A DNA stretch of 64,000 nucleotides from Gimesia aquarii (GCF_007748195.1 NZ_CP037920.1:682001-746000); one strand, 5' to 3'. Positions 8,987 to 17,678 are shown, numbered from the stretch's first letter. Translations and numbers: made by a program. The notes: a model not told the origin generated them from the sequence alone.

Positions 8987-10056
8987 TGAATACTGCGGCC
9001 ACTACTACCACAGACGAACATGTTGATAGTCACGATCATGAACATCATGATTCCCGCTTGGCGCATCATTTTGACTCTCACCAGCAACAGTTTGATACAG
9101 GAAAGCTGGGGATCTGGCTATTTCTGGTCACGGAAGTTTTGTTCTTTAGCGGCTTATTTGGTTTTTACGCTGTCTATCGCTCATTACATCCTGAAGTATT
9201 CCTGTATGCCAGCCAGTTTCTGGATACCGTTTTAGGTGCAGCCAACACAGTTGTATTGCTCTTCAGTAGCTTGACAATGGCGTGGGGAGTCCGTTGTGCT
9301 CAACTAGGTCAAACGAGAGGCCTTTTGGTTTGTCTGGTGACCACACTTGCCTGTGCTGCGATCTTCCTGGGAGTGAAGTCCTTTGAGTACACAGAAAAAG
9401 CACACCATGGCCTCTTATGGGCAGGTATGTACCAGAGCCCTGAGCATCACGATCATGGAGACGAAACTGCAGCAGCGGCTGCGAATGGTAAAGATGCATC
9501 AGATCATGCACATGCGAGTGCAGATGATCATAGTGATGATGCTTTGTTTGAGAAAACGAAGCACACACTTTCTTACATGACTATAGTTTTATGGGGAGTG
9601 ATTGTCCTTGCCGGAATCGGCTTTGGTGCACTGATTAAAAATCCGAATAAGAAGACACTTGCGACAGTCGCAGGATGTGTTTTGGTTTCAGCAATTGGTA
9701 TGCAGTTAGGAGCATATGCCAGTATTGGTTATCATCATTTTGGGCATGCAGCTGAACCGACGGATCAAGAAATTGAGATGGCAGAAACGATTCCCGCAGA
9801 GTATGCAAAGCAAAAAGAAAAAGTACCTGAACCCAAATTGGCTGGTACGTTTTTTAGTGTGTATTTCTGTATGACTGGCTTACATGCAATTCATATTGTA
9901 GGTGGAATGATTGCCATCAGTTGGCTTATTGTTCGGACTGTTCATGGCGCGTTTACAACTTATTACTTTGGGGCCGTGGATTTTGTAGGCCTGTATTGGC
10001 ACCTGGTTGACTTAATCTGGATCTATCTATTCCCGTTGTTATACCTGATCAATTAG
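8986..10056 (+). CDS. coxC: Cytochrome c oxidase subunit III with a long His-rich insertion
   Basis: 356-residue subunit III, longer than the usual roughly 200-260. The N-terminal extension is His-rich (about residues 10-35). Canonical COX3 helices occupy about 40-140, and the conserved final part with FSVYFCMTGLHAIHIVGG and the terminal YWHLVDLIW motif lies at about 285-356. Between these is an insertion of roughly 140 residues. It starts with a very His/Asp/Ala-rich stretch (about 147-190), continues with two extra hydrophobic segments (about 195-245) and ends with a charged loop. The insertion could bind metal or contact ACIII, but that is a guess. The start overlaps the coxA stop by one base. 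Confidence 0.93.
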   Translation: MNTAATTTTDEHVDSHDHEHHDSRLAHHFDSHQQQFDTGKLGIWLFLVTEVLFFSGLFGFYAVYRSLHPEVFLYASQFLDTVLGAANTVVLLFSSLTMAWGVRCAQLGQTRGLLVCLVTTLACAAIFLGVKSFEYTEKAHHGLLWAGMYQSPEHHDHGDETAAAAANGKDASDHAHASADDHSDDALFEKTKHTLSYMTIVLWGVIVLAGIGFGALIKNPNKKTLATVAGCVLVSAIGMQLGAYASIGYHHFGHAAEPTDQEIEMAETIPAEYAKQKEKVPEPKLAGTFFSVYFCMTGLHAIHIVGGMIAISWLIVRTVHGAFTTYYFGAVDFVGLYWHLVDLIWIYLFPLLYLIN

Positions 10057-10134
10057 TGGATGTTGTTAATCCAATCAATGAGAAAGCTTTTGGGCTTCAA
10101 ATTATTTTAATAAAAAGAGACGGAATTATTCATC

Positions 10135-10551
10135 ATGTCAACTCATGCTGAAAGCGAGACTCACTCAGACGATACTCAAACTTGTGAGGTGCATATTGTA
10201 CCTGTCAAAGTTTTAGTAGGAGTTTTTATAGTACTGGTTGCTTTAACTGTCCTCACAGTTGAAGCGGCTAAGTTTGATGTGGGACGAGCAGATGTCATTG
10301 TTTCGATGACGATTGCCACGATTAAGGCTTCGTTAGTTGTATTTATTTTTATGCACCTGTGGTACGATAAGCCTCTTAATCGAATTGCATTCTTTTTCTC
10401 AATTGTCTTTGCTGCCTTCTTTCTTTGTATGATTTTGCTAGACTCACATGCTTACGACGATTATGTTAAAGGATTTCAGCAAGACAAAGCTTCCAATGCT
10501 GTTATGCCTGCACCGGCACCAGCACCTGAAACGGCACCAGCTCAAAAATAA
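10135..10551 (+). CDS. coxD: Cytochrome c oxidase subunit IV, prokaryotic type
   Basis: 138-residue protein with three membrane helices (about 28-48, 57-80 and 86-104) and the conserved region with MHLWYDKP between the second and third helices, typical of the bacterial COX4 family (small subunit IV of caa3/aa3 oxidases). The N terminus is short, acidic and His-containing; the C terminus ends in an Ala-Pro repeat tail. It follows coxC by 78 bases. The subunit is non-catalytic and is thought to stabilise the CuB site in other oxidases. Confidence 0.88.
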   Translation: MSTHAESETHSDDTQTCEVHIVPVKVLVGVFIVLVALTVLTVEAAKFDVGRADVIVSMTIATIKASLVVFIFMHLWYDKPLNRIAFFFSIVFAAFFLCMILLDSHAYDDYVKGFQQDKASNAVMPAPAPAPETAPAQK

Positions 10552-10555
10552 TGTT

Positions 10556-10571
10556 GAACTTGATCAAGTTC
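10556..10571. promoter_or_regulatory. 16-bp perfect palindrome after coxD
   Basis: GAACTTGATCAAGTTC is a perfect 16-bp palindrome starting five bases after the coxD stop and about 100 bases before the second subunit-III-like gene. A weaker hairpin (GCTCAT ... ATGAGC, 10596-10617) follows. There is no T-run, so a DNA operator is as likely as an RNA structure. I see no other copy of it in the window, but that was not searched systematically. Confidence 0.4.
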
Positions 10572-10658
10572 TCTGTGACAATAAAGATATCTTTTGCTCA
10601 TTCTTCTCATGATGAGCGCAAGTAACTACTCCTCGTTTAAGTACGATGGCAGGTTAGT

Positions 10659-11303
10659 ATGTCCACTTTCCGGAGTCGAACTGTTCGAAATCGTTTTGCG
10701 CTGTTATTCACTTCTCGAGATCGGCTAAGCCAAAGAGATTTTGGTTTGGCAATTTTCCTGTTTAGTATCGCGGTTCTTTTTTTGGGTGGATTAGTCGCTT
10801 ATATTATTGTGCGTGCTAATTTAGCTCAACATCATCAACCAGTGGCTCTCGTAATTCCCCCACTTCTTTGGTTGAGTACGGCTCTTCTGTTTTTGGGAAG
10901 TATTTCGATTCACCGTGCTTTGTATTTTGTCCGACAGGAAAAGCAACAGCAGTTTCGGAATTGTTTGAATCTGACGTTTCTTTTAGGTGGGGCTTTTTTT
11001 GTAATTCAAGCTTTAGGATTGGTTCATCTTCTCCGGCAACACTCAGAAATCCTACTTGGCGTAGAGCATCTCAAAAATGCGTATAATTATCCCAGTAGCT
11101 ATGGTGTTCTTTTTTCCTTTGTATTACTGCACGCTGCTCATTTTCTGGTTGCCTTTGGTCTTCTGGGGATGATCATTTTTAGAGCGTATCTCAATCAGTA
11201 TGACCATGAATATCATTGGGGAGTCCATGCCTGTTCGATAGTATGGCATTTTCTCGGAGCACTCTGGGTGATTATGTTGCTATTGTTCTGCTTTGTTGGA
11301 TAA
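10659..11303 (+). CDS. Second, divergent cytochrome c oxidase subunit III-like protein
   Basis: 214-residue protein with five membrane helices and the COX3-family signature near its end: YGVLFSFVLLHAAHFLVAFG, then YDHEYHWGVHACSIVWHFL. It is the last gene of the respiratory cluster and a distant paralogue of coxC. COX3-family proteins like this are found in several Bacteroidetes and planctomycete oxidase clusters. It may be an alternative subunit III or an extra stabilising subunit. Which one assembles with CoxA cannot be told from sequence. Confidence 0.82.
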   Translation: MSTFRSRTVRNRFALLFTSRDRLSQRDFGLAIFLFSIAVLFLGGLVAYIIVRANLAQHHQPVALVIPPLLWLSTALLFLGSISIHRALYFVRQEKQQQFRNCLNLTFLLGGAFFVIQALGLVHLLRQHSEILLGVEHLKNAYNYPSSYGVLFSFVLLHAAHFLVAFGLLGMIIFRAYLNQYDHEYHWGVHACSIVWHFLGALWVIMLLLFCFVG

Positions 11304-11532
11304 GTTGTTTGTCAATGAAGCTTTAAGAGCTCTTTCTTCATCCAGCTTGTGTTAATTTTACACAGCAGTCAATAGTGAACGGAACACCGAAAATTGAATA
11401 TTCGCGATCATCATATCACTAGAGAGTGTTTCTCTATTTCCTCAGGCTTGTGGCTTTTAGTATCATTAGATTCTAAAGCTTTTGCTTTCTGAGATAGTGT
11501 TTCAGAAGACTCTGGTTTCTTTTTTGTATTTC

Positions 11533-13263
11533 ATGATGCACCACCCTTCAAGTCAAATCGAATCTCAAACTGAAGAGGTGGAAGGCCGTTCCAACCTGTT
11601 TCGTATGGTGTTAGAGTCCGTTGTCTCGCTGGCGATTGCAGTGATTCTCTTCAGGACATTTCAAGCCGAAGGATATATGATTTCTACGGGATCTATGGCA
11701 CCCTCCTTGTTGGGTTATCATAAACAGGTGATTTGTCCTCGGTGCGATTTTTCATTTACTTATGGTGTTGCATATGATGATTCCGTTTCAGGGAACCGCT
11801 TTCAGGCAAAAGGGCATTCGGATGGTGAATCATTTCAGCAGGCTGGTCAATATGCGACATGTCCTAACTGTGGTACGCATTCGATAGATTTATCGAATGT
11901 TCCAAGAAACGAAGGTGACCAGCTACTTGTCTTCAAACACGCTTATTATCTAAAGCCACCAGAACGCTGGAGTGTTGCTGTATTTCAAAATCCAATGAAA
12001 CCAACACAAGCATATGTAAAAAGAGTGGTTGGTTTGCCGGGAGAGTCAGTTCAAGTTAGAAATGGTGATTTATATATTAATGGCAAAATTGAGCGTAAAA
12101 ATCTAAAAATTCAACGTGCTGTTCGGTTACTGGTTTATGATCATCACTATCGACCGACTAAGGATGATTTCTTTCAACCGCGTTTACTGCCTGACGAGAG
12201 TGAGTCACCAAATGGGGATCACTTGAGGGGTAAAAGAGCTTGGGTTGCCAAAGAAGATGGTTTTATTTTTGACGAAAATCATGAAAGTTCACAGAATGTA
12301 TCTAGCAGAAACGAATGGGCCTGGGTGAATTACCAACATTGGATACGACAAGGCGGACACTATGTGACATCAGTTTCACTTGAGGAGTGGCCCGCAGAGG
12401 TCGAAAAACCAGAACCGGTTTTAGCGAACATTGAATATGATGAAGAACAAAAAAAATTGATCTGTAAAGGGTCAATGTCGGCAGAGACTTGTCATCGATA
12501 TCTTGATCAAACAGCAAATGAGGAATTCCGTTATGCGATTGCATTACTATATGAAAAATCGCATGTATCTCCTCTCTTTGATGATTATGGTTACAATACA
12601 GGAGTCGAAAATCAACAAGCAATTCCTGTTCACGATGTCATGTTTCAATGTGATTTGAAAGTCAATTCCGGAGTGGGCGAGTTTGCGATTGAAGTTTTTG
12701 AGGGACATCATAAGTTTAGAAATGTTTTTGACTTTCAGCAAAGACGAGTTTCGCTATTTGTAGATGGTCAAAAAAAAGCGATTCGTACTGGCAATCTTTC
12801 CGGTGATTTTCGGACTCGAACCGCATTGCTTGAGATGTCTGTTATGGACCGTCAGGTTTTGTTAGCCATCGATGGGCAATTGGTTTACAAGCCGCTTTTA
12901 TATAGTGAGACCACAACTCCGCGGAAAGAAATTCGTGTACCCGTTCGATTTGGTGCCAATGGGGGTGATTTTTACGTTTCAAATCTAAAACTATTCCGAG
13001 ATATTCACTACGCACGCGGTAAGGCGCTGCATGGTGTCGATGAATCTTATCAACTGGATCACCAGAGTTATTTTGTACTCGGTGACAATAGTCCCGTTTC
13101 ATTAGACAGCCGGAGTTGGTCAGACGGAAAAGTAGACTATAAATACTTACTGGGGAAGCCTTTTTTGGTGCATTTACCCTCACGTCAAGGAGAGGTGAAA
13201 ATCGGAGATCATGTTGGCCACATGCGCATTCCAGATTTCTCCCGAATTCGTTATATTCAGTGA
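11533..13263 (+). CDS. lepB: Signal peptidase I (family S26) with zinc-ribbon and large insertion, copy 1
   Basis: 576 residues from ATG 11533. A TTG 51 bases upstream also keeps the frame open but gives an implausible extra N terminus; no clear ribosome site decides between them. After one membrane helix (about 30-48) comes the catalytic Ser in STGSMAPS (S54) and the general-base Lys in YVKRVVGLPGE (K163). Box E, GDNSPVSLDSR, begins near 517, so the Lys-to-box-E distance is about 350 residues instead of roughly 100. A four-Cys zinc-ribbon (C68, C71, C110, C113) sits directly after the Ser. The later insertion contains a beta-rich LamG/DUF1080-like region (about 365-480). It cleaves signal peptides of exported proteins at the outer face of the inner membrane. 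Confidence 0.88.
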   Translation: MMHHPSSQIESQTEEVEGRSNLFRMVLESVVSLAIAVILFRTFQAEGYMISTGSMAPSLLGYHKQVICPRCDFSFTYGVAYDDSVSGNRFQAKGHSDGESFQQAGQYATCPNCGTHSIDLSNVPRNEGDQLLVFKHAYYLKPPERWSVAVFQNPMKPTQAYVKRVVGLPGESVQVRNGDLYINGKIERKNLKIQRAVRLLVYDHHYRPTKDDFFQPRLLPDESESPNGDHLRGKRAWVAKEDGFIFDENHESSQNVSSRNEWAWVNYQHWIRQGGHYVTSVSLEEWPAEVEKPEPVLANIEYDEEQKKLICKGSMSAETCHRYLDQTANEEFRYAIALLYEKSHVSPLFDDYGYNTGVENQQAIPVHDVMFQCDLKVNSGVGEFAIEVFEGHHKFRNVFDFQQRRVSLFVDGQKKAIRTGNLSGDFRTRTALLEMSVMDRQVLLAIDGQLVYKPLLYSETTTPRKEIRVPVRFGANGGDFYVSNLKLFRDIHYARGKALHGVDESYQLDHQSYFVLGDNSPVSLDSRSWSDGKVDYKYLLGKPFLVHLPSRQGEVKIGDHVGHMRIPDFSRIRYIQ

Positions 13264-13408
13264 CAGTAATACTGGTTATTTTGCAATAAATTCCCTGAAT
13301 TTCATAAAAATATTCATAAATCGATCCTTACAGCGAATAACTGAGACTAACTGAAAATAATCAACCGCAGTCTTAAGTTATCACTGAATTTTTGATAGGT
13401 CGTCTGAG

Positions 13409-15277
13409 ATGGCAAAAAATGTTGAAAAAGCAAAAGCGAAAAAACTCCCCGTAGAGCAAACTGAAGAAAAGAAGGACGAAGGTGAAAAGGCTCGTGGCCG
13501 GCATAATGAAATTCGAGATACGTTAGAGTCGATCATTATTGCGTTAGTATTTGCATTTGTATTTCGTGCTTATTCAGCAGAAGCGTTTGTGATTCCAACG
13601 GGGTCGATGGCACCAACATTATATGGTCGCCATAAAGAATTGAGCTGTGCGGAGTGTGGTGTGAAATACGCGGTGGGCGCCAGTGATGAACTGATCGGAA
13701 AATCTGGGTATTATGATCCAGATAAGAAAGTCACGGGAGCTTATTGCCCCAACTGCCGGTACTATACTAATCTTAGGAATGCGTCTCCATTTACAGGGGA
13801 CCGGATTATCGTCAATAAGTTTCCCTTTGATTTTGGAGATCCTGACCGTTGGGATGTGATCGTCTTCAAGTATCCGGAAGAAGCACAGACGAATTACATT
13901 AAGCGATTAGTTGGCTTACCCGGAGAACAAATTCAGATTTCCCGGGGAGATGTCTACGCTAGAAAAAATGAAAAAGAACCATTTCAGATTCTGCGTAAAG
14001 ACAATTTGGAGAAACAACTGTCAGTTCAACAGTTAGTATACGATGACGATTATCCACCCAGGGAGATCTTAAATTACGATTGGCCTGAGCGGTGGTCACC
14101 CATGGCTCAGGTTTCCCCTAACGAGACGAAGTTCCAGAATTTGAAGAAGTCTGCCTGGGAAATTGATACTGACGCACGTGTTTACCAATTTCAAGGTAGC
14201 GCTCTGGCTGCGGGTATCAGAAATCTTCAATGGTTACGCTACCAGCATATTGTCCCGCGTCAATCAGAGTGGGCACTACTTGAAGAAAATCCAGAACTAT
14301 TCAAACAGACGATGCAGTCATCCCCGCCTCAACCACGTTTAATCAATGATTATACAGCCTACAATGATTATTCAGGTGGATTGTCAAAAGGAAGTTTTAA
14401 ATATGATGCCGCTTTTTGGGTCGGCGATTTGACAGTCAGTTTTGATGTTGAAATTCAGACGGATGAAGGTGAATTTTTCGTTGAACTGATGCGGGGAGAT
14501 CGCCATTATCGGGTACGTTTTGATATCAAGACGGGTCAGGCAAAGTTGTATTATGTAGAAGATTTTCCTAATCCCGAGCCTGTTGAAGTTGAGCTGACAA
14601 CTGTGGAAACGGTTTTAAAAGGGAAAGGATCGCATTCGGTGATGTTTGCTAATGTTGATCAGAGGCTCTGTTTATGGATTGATGGTTCGGAAGTAAGTTT
14701 CGAAAACAAAACGGAATATGAACCGCCGGTTTCTCCTGCACCTCGCGATGGTGATCTCGCTCCTGTAGGAATTGCGGGACTCAATGTTGATTTTGTAGTT
14801 TCTCATTTATTGTTGCAGCGCGATATTTATTATCGTGCAGTTGAGTATTATCAGAATCAGGAATATTCTGGCGATCGGTCACACCTTTGGGAATTACTTT
14901 GGGATCCGGCAGCATGGAGTCGGCAATATGAAGACCATCGTCAACAGGTACGATTTGAGAAATTGTCAGACGATGAGTTTTTCGTGCTGGGAGATAACTC
15001 AGCGCGCAGTGCAGATAGTCGTCTTTGGGATAATAAGCGAAAAGCCGAACGGCGTCACGCAGTTCCTCGCTCTGCCCTGGTTGGAAAAGCGTTCATGATT
15101 TATTGGCCACATGGCATTCCGTTTCTGAATGATGGTCGTGGCTATTCACCTAATGTAGGGCCATTGAAGAGATTTTTCTATCATCAGACTTCGCCAGGTT
15201 CCTATCCCAGAGATCCTTACGCTAAGCTGTCATTTCCGTTTTACCCTAATTTTTCCAGAATGAAACGAATTCGATAG
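13409..15277 (+). CDS. lepB: Signal peptidase I (family S26) with zinc-ribbon and large insertion, copy 2
   Basis: 622-residue paralogue of the preceding gene, same architecture. A charged N terminus leads to one membrane helix (about 40-58), the catalytic Ser in PTGSMAPTLYG (S66), a zinc-ribbon (C80, C83, C113, C116), the catalytic Lys in YIKRLVGLPGE (K165) and box E GDNSARSADSR beginning near 528. The insertion before box E carries a beta-sandwich-like stretch (about 325-470) with motifs such as FDIKTGQAKLYY and LCLWIDGSEV, similar to LamG/laminin-G-like domains. Both catalytic residues are intact in both copies, so both are probably active, perhaps with different substrate sets. The duplication is clearly old, since the two are much diverged. 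Confidence 0.9.
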   Translation: MAKNVEKAKAKKLPVEQTEEKKDEGEKARGRHNEIRDTLESIIIALVFAFVFRAYSAEAFVIPTGSMAPTLYGRHKELSCAECGVKYAVGASDELIGKSGYYDPDKKVTGAYCPNCRYYTNLRNASPFTGDRIIVNKFPFDFGDPDRWDVIVFKYPEEAQTNYIKRLVGLPGEQIQISRGDVYARKNEKEPFQILRKDNLEKQLSVQQLVYDDDYPPREILNYDWPERWSPMAQVSPNETKFQNLKKSAWEIDTDARVYQFQGSALAAGIRNLQWLRYQHIVPRQSEWALLEENPELFKQTMQSSPPQPRLINDYTAYNDYSGGLSKGSFKYDAAFWVGDLTVSFDVEIQTDEGEFFVELMRGDRHYRVRFDIKTGQAKLYYVEDFPNPEPVEVELTTVETVLKGKGSHSVMFANVDQRLCLWIDGSEVSFENKTEYEPPVSPAPRDGDLAPVGIAGLNVDFVVSHLLLQRDIYYRAVEYYQNQEYSGDRSHLWELLWDPAAWSRQYEDHRQQVRFEKLSDDEFFVLGDNSARSADSRLWDNKRKAERRHAVPRSALVGKAFMIYWPHGIPFLNDGRGYSPNVGPLKRFFYHQTSPGSYPRDPYAKLSFPFYPNFSRMKRIR

Positions 15278-15305
15278 TATCTACTGATGTCCAGAAATGT
15301 AGAGG

Positions 15306-15343
15306 AAATCGATATTTAGTAGAATCATCGATTTTACTAGAAT
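15306..15343 (+). repeat. Imperfect tandem repeat and hairpin between lepB copy 2 and lptB
   Basis: Two near-identical units of 17-18 bases, ATCGATATTTAGTAGAAT and ATCGATTTTACTAGAAT, lie end to end. Because ATCGAT is self-complementary, AAATCGAT (15306-15313) and ATCGATTT (15327-15334) can also form an 8-bp stem with a 13-base loop followed by a short T-run. It may be a weak terminator for the signal peptidase gene or a regulatory site for lptB. Confidence 0.35.
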
Positions 15344-15390
15344 GCTTTTAATGCCCCAATAAAGAATGATCGTCAAGGAGGACGTGTGCA

Positions 15391-16173
15391 ATGGCATTGC
15401 TGGAATGTGTTGGTCTGGTAAAAGATTATCCTGGGAAACGCGCCGTTGACGGTGTCGATTTTTACGTGGAACGCGGTGAAATTGTAGGGCTCTTGGGTCC
15501 GAACGGTGCTGGAAAGACAACGACTTTTCGAATGGCATGCGGGATGATTGCTCCTACCAAAGGACGCGTTTATCTGGAAGACACAGATGTGACTTCTTGG
15601 CCCATGTATAAACGTGCTCGACAGGGGATGGGATATCTTCCTCAGGATGAGAGTGTCTTTGTAAAACTTTCTATAGAACAGAATATCTATGCGATTCTTG
15701 AGTTTCTGGACTTAAGTCGCAAGCAAAGACATGAGACGGTAGATCATTTGCTTGATCAGTTTGGACTGACTGCGAAACGAAAGCAGATAGCGTCTACACT
15801 TTCAGGTGGTGAAAGACGACGTTTAGAGATCGCCCGTTGTCTGGCAAGTTCTCCTGAGCTGATTTTGCTGGATGAACCGTTCACGGGAATTGATCCGGTA
15901 ACGATTCATGATATTCAGGACATTATTGCTGATTTACGGGACAGTGGTATTTCAATTTTGTTAACTGACCATCGCGAACGTGAAACACTTACAATTACCG
16001 ATCGCAGCTATATTATTAGTGCTGGTCAAGTGTTGGTAAGTGGAGACGCGGAAACCGTTCTTAGTGATGAATCAGCTCAGGCGTTATACTTTGGTAAGCG
16101 CTTTGACAAAGGATCAATTATTGAAGGTCGTGAAGCCTTTGGTACACGCATCTCAGATCGAGATGCTGCCTAA
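15391..16173 (+). CDS. lptB: ABC transporter ATPase, LptB-like
   Basis: 260-residue ABC ATPase. Walker A is GPNGAGKTT (about residues 35-43), the signature motif is LSGGERRRLEIAR, Walker B is LILLDEPFTGIDP, and the switch His is in LLTDHRERETL. The arrangement and the sequence around the signature match LptB, the ATPase that drives lipopolysaccharide export with LptF/LptG. No lptA, lptC, lptF or lptG is next to it, so partners must be elsewhere, or it serves another export system. A good ribosome site, AAGGAGG (15375-15381), precedes the ATG by 9 bases. Its stop codon overlaps that of the convergent gene by three bases. Confidence 0.82.
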   Translation: MALLECVGLVKDYPGKRAVDGVDFYVERGEIVGLLGPNGAGKTTTFRMACGMIAPTKGRVYLEDTDVTSWPMYKRARQGMGYLPQDESVFVKLSIEQNIYAILEFLDLSRKQRHETVDHLLDQFGLTAKRKQIASTLSGGERRRLEIARCLASSPELILLDEPFTGIDPVTIHDIQDIIADLRDSGISILLTDHRERETLTITDRSYIISAGQVLVSGDAETVLSDESAQALYFGKRFDKGSIIEGREAFGTRISDRDAA

Positions 16174-17273
16174 GCCCTGTTTTCGTAACGACTCGGTTGC
16201 CATTGAATGGCGGCTCTTCCGATACACATGGAATCTGTCAAGCGGTTCATGCAGATTCCCGCAGCCGGCAGAAGAATGACATCGCCATCATTTACAGGAG
16301 CATAGCCATTTGCGTAAACCACTTCCTCAAGACGTGCCAGAATGGTGGGAATCGTAGAAGAAATGGAATTTCCATAGAATGGTAGATTGTTGAGGTAATC
16401 AGCAGTAATCGGGACTTGGCGTGCGGCTGCAATCATTGCTTTCAGTAATTTTCCGCTGGGCTGGTGCGGCGCAATTAAGATCCGGTCTGCTTGCCCTGCA
16501 ACTTGTTCATACGATTTCAAACACGCTTCAAGCATCAGGTCAACACCGTTCAGGAAAACAGACTCACCATCCATGTGCATTACTAGTTTATGCTCAGGAC
16601 GCCCTCGGAAATCAAACATATCTCCTTGCTCAGTCCAGAATAAAGGAACCTCTTGTTTACGGCGTTCTGCAGGAATGTATTCTGTAGATGTTTCTACATG
16701 TAGCAAAGAATGACCGGGACCTTTCCAAAGCGTCGTCCCGGTAGCTCCCGCAGAAACGATTCCACAGAATGCTTTGTCAGACGAATCATGCCAATGTTCT
16801 GGAGTTTCCACAGTGAGTAGGGGAATGTGGACTCTTTCAGGTAGATTTTCTAATAGTTCGGCAGCACGCTTCAGAAGTTCAACAAAACCGACACATCCAT
16901 AGTTTAATGCGATAAATTTCTTAGAAGGTACTCTTAGGATATTTGAAAGTTCGTCACATAATTGCCGGGCAGAATCATGATTTGTATGAGAATGACACAG
17001 CATAATTGCCGGACAGTCTGCCCATTCAAATCCGACAGTCGACTGTAGTTTTTCTGCTATGGCAGCAGCGATGTCTATTGGAGAGAGTTGAGGTTGTAAT
17101 AATCGACGAGTTTCTATACCAGTTGAGCGACTAATTGCCTTAACACTGGAAAAGCCATCCGTTATGCCTTGGTGTGAAAGAGCATAGACACTCTCATTAT
17201 CCAATAGTTCGAAAAGGTCATCATGATCAGCCAGATCTACTATTTCCGTTAGTGCAAATCCATTATTCTGCAT
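16170..17273 (-). CDS. 3-oxoacyl-ACP synthase III-like protein (FabH-like thiolase fold)
   Basis: 367-residue thiolase-fold protein related to ketoacyl-ACP synthase III. The candidate catalytic triad is visible: Cys127 in NYGCVGFVELL, His270 in APHQPSGKLL and Asn302 in YGNSISSTIP, with the expected spacing and order. FabH-type enzymes condense an acyl-CoA or similar starter with malonyl-ACP. The rest of the sequence is far from house-keeping FabH, so a role in a specialised lipid or a related condensation/acyl-transfer reaction is likely. No acyl carrier protein or other fatty acid gene adjoins it. Its 3' end overlaps that of lptB on the other strand, so neither gene has room for its own terminator between them. 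Confidence 0.72.
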   Translation of the reverse strand: MQNNGFALTEIVDLADHDDLFELLDNESVYALSHQGITDGFSSVKAISRSTGIETRRLLQPQLSPIDIAAAIAEKLQSTVGFEWADCPAIMLCHSHTNHDSARQLCDELSNILRVPSKKFIALNYGCVGFVELLKRAAELLENLPERVHIPLLTVETPEHWHDSSDKAFCGIVSAGATGTTLWKGPGHSLLHVETSTEYIPAERRKQEVPLFWTEQGDMFDFRGRPEHKLVMHMDGESVFLNGVDLMLEACLKSYEQVAGQADRILIAPHQPSGKLLKAMIAAARQVPITADYLNNLPFYGNSISSTIPTILARLEEVVYANGYAPVNDGDVILLPAAGICMNRLTDSMCIGRAAIQWQPSRYENRA

Positions 17274-17471
17274 AAAGTAATCCCAACCTAATTATTGCAG
17301 AAAGGGAATCCATAACCCCGCAATCGTCTGAGTATGTGCAACATGTGCTCAAAGTGCAATTGAATATGAATAAATGAGGAGAAAATTTTAATAACTCGAA
17401 TGATAATCGCCTGGCAGGAAGTGCTTTGGCATGAACATTTTGAATAAAATAGATGCAGGTAGTTCGTTAAT

Positions 17472-17678
17472 TTAAAGGTTCCACGAAAGTAGTGCTAATA
17501 AGGTCATCAAAGCCCCCATAATAATGATGGCTGTGAAGAAAAAACGAATAGAACGTTGAATGATAATTTGAGGGACTTCATAACGAGTCGCATTATACAC
17601 TAGGCTAATCACTGCCAAAAGTGGAATCAGATAGACAACGGCATTGATCTGATTCGCTAACAGGAATGGGATCGACAT
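17472..17678 (-). CDS. Small two-TM membrane protein, unknown function
   Basis: 68-residue protein almost entirely made of two hydrophobic segments (about 8-30 and 45-66) joined by a short polar loop containing RYEVPQIIIQRS. No family recognised. It lies 73 bases downstream of the DUF6677 gene on the same strand, so co-transcription is likely. Coding status is supported by its composition (a clean two-helix hairpin) and the convincing operon position, but not by any known domain. Confidence 0.65.
   Translation of the reverse strand: MSIPFLLANQINAVVYLIPLLAVISLVYNATRYEVPQIIIQRSIRFFFTAIIIMGALMTLLALLSWNL

Noticed and set aside
9263-9568. His-rich open frame on the - strand inside coxC
   Set aside because: It mirrors the repetitive His/Asp codons of the coxC insertion on the other strand; no start signal or independent support.
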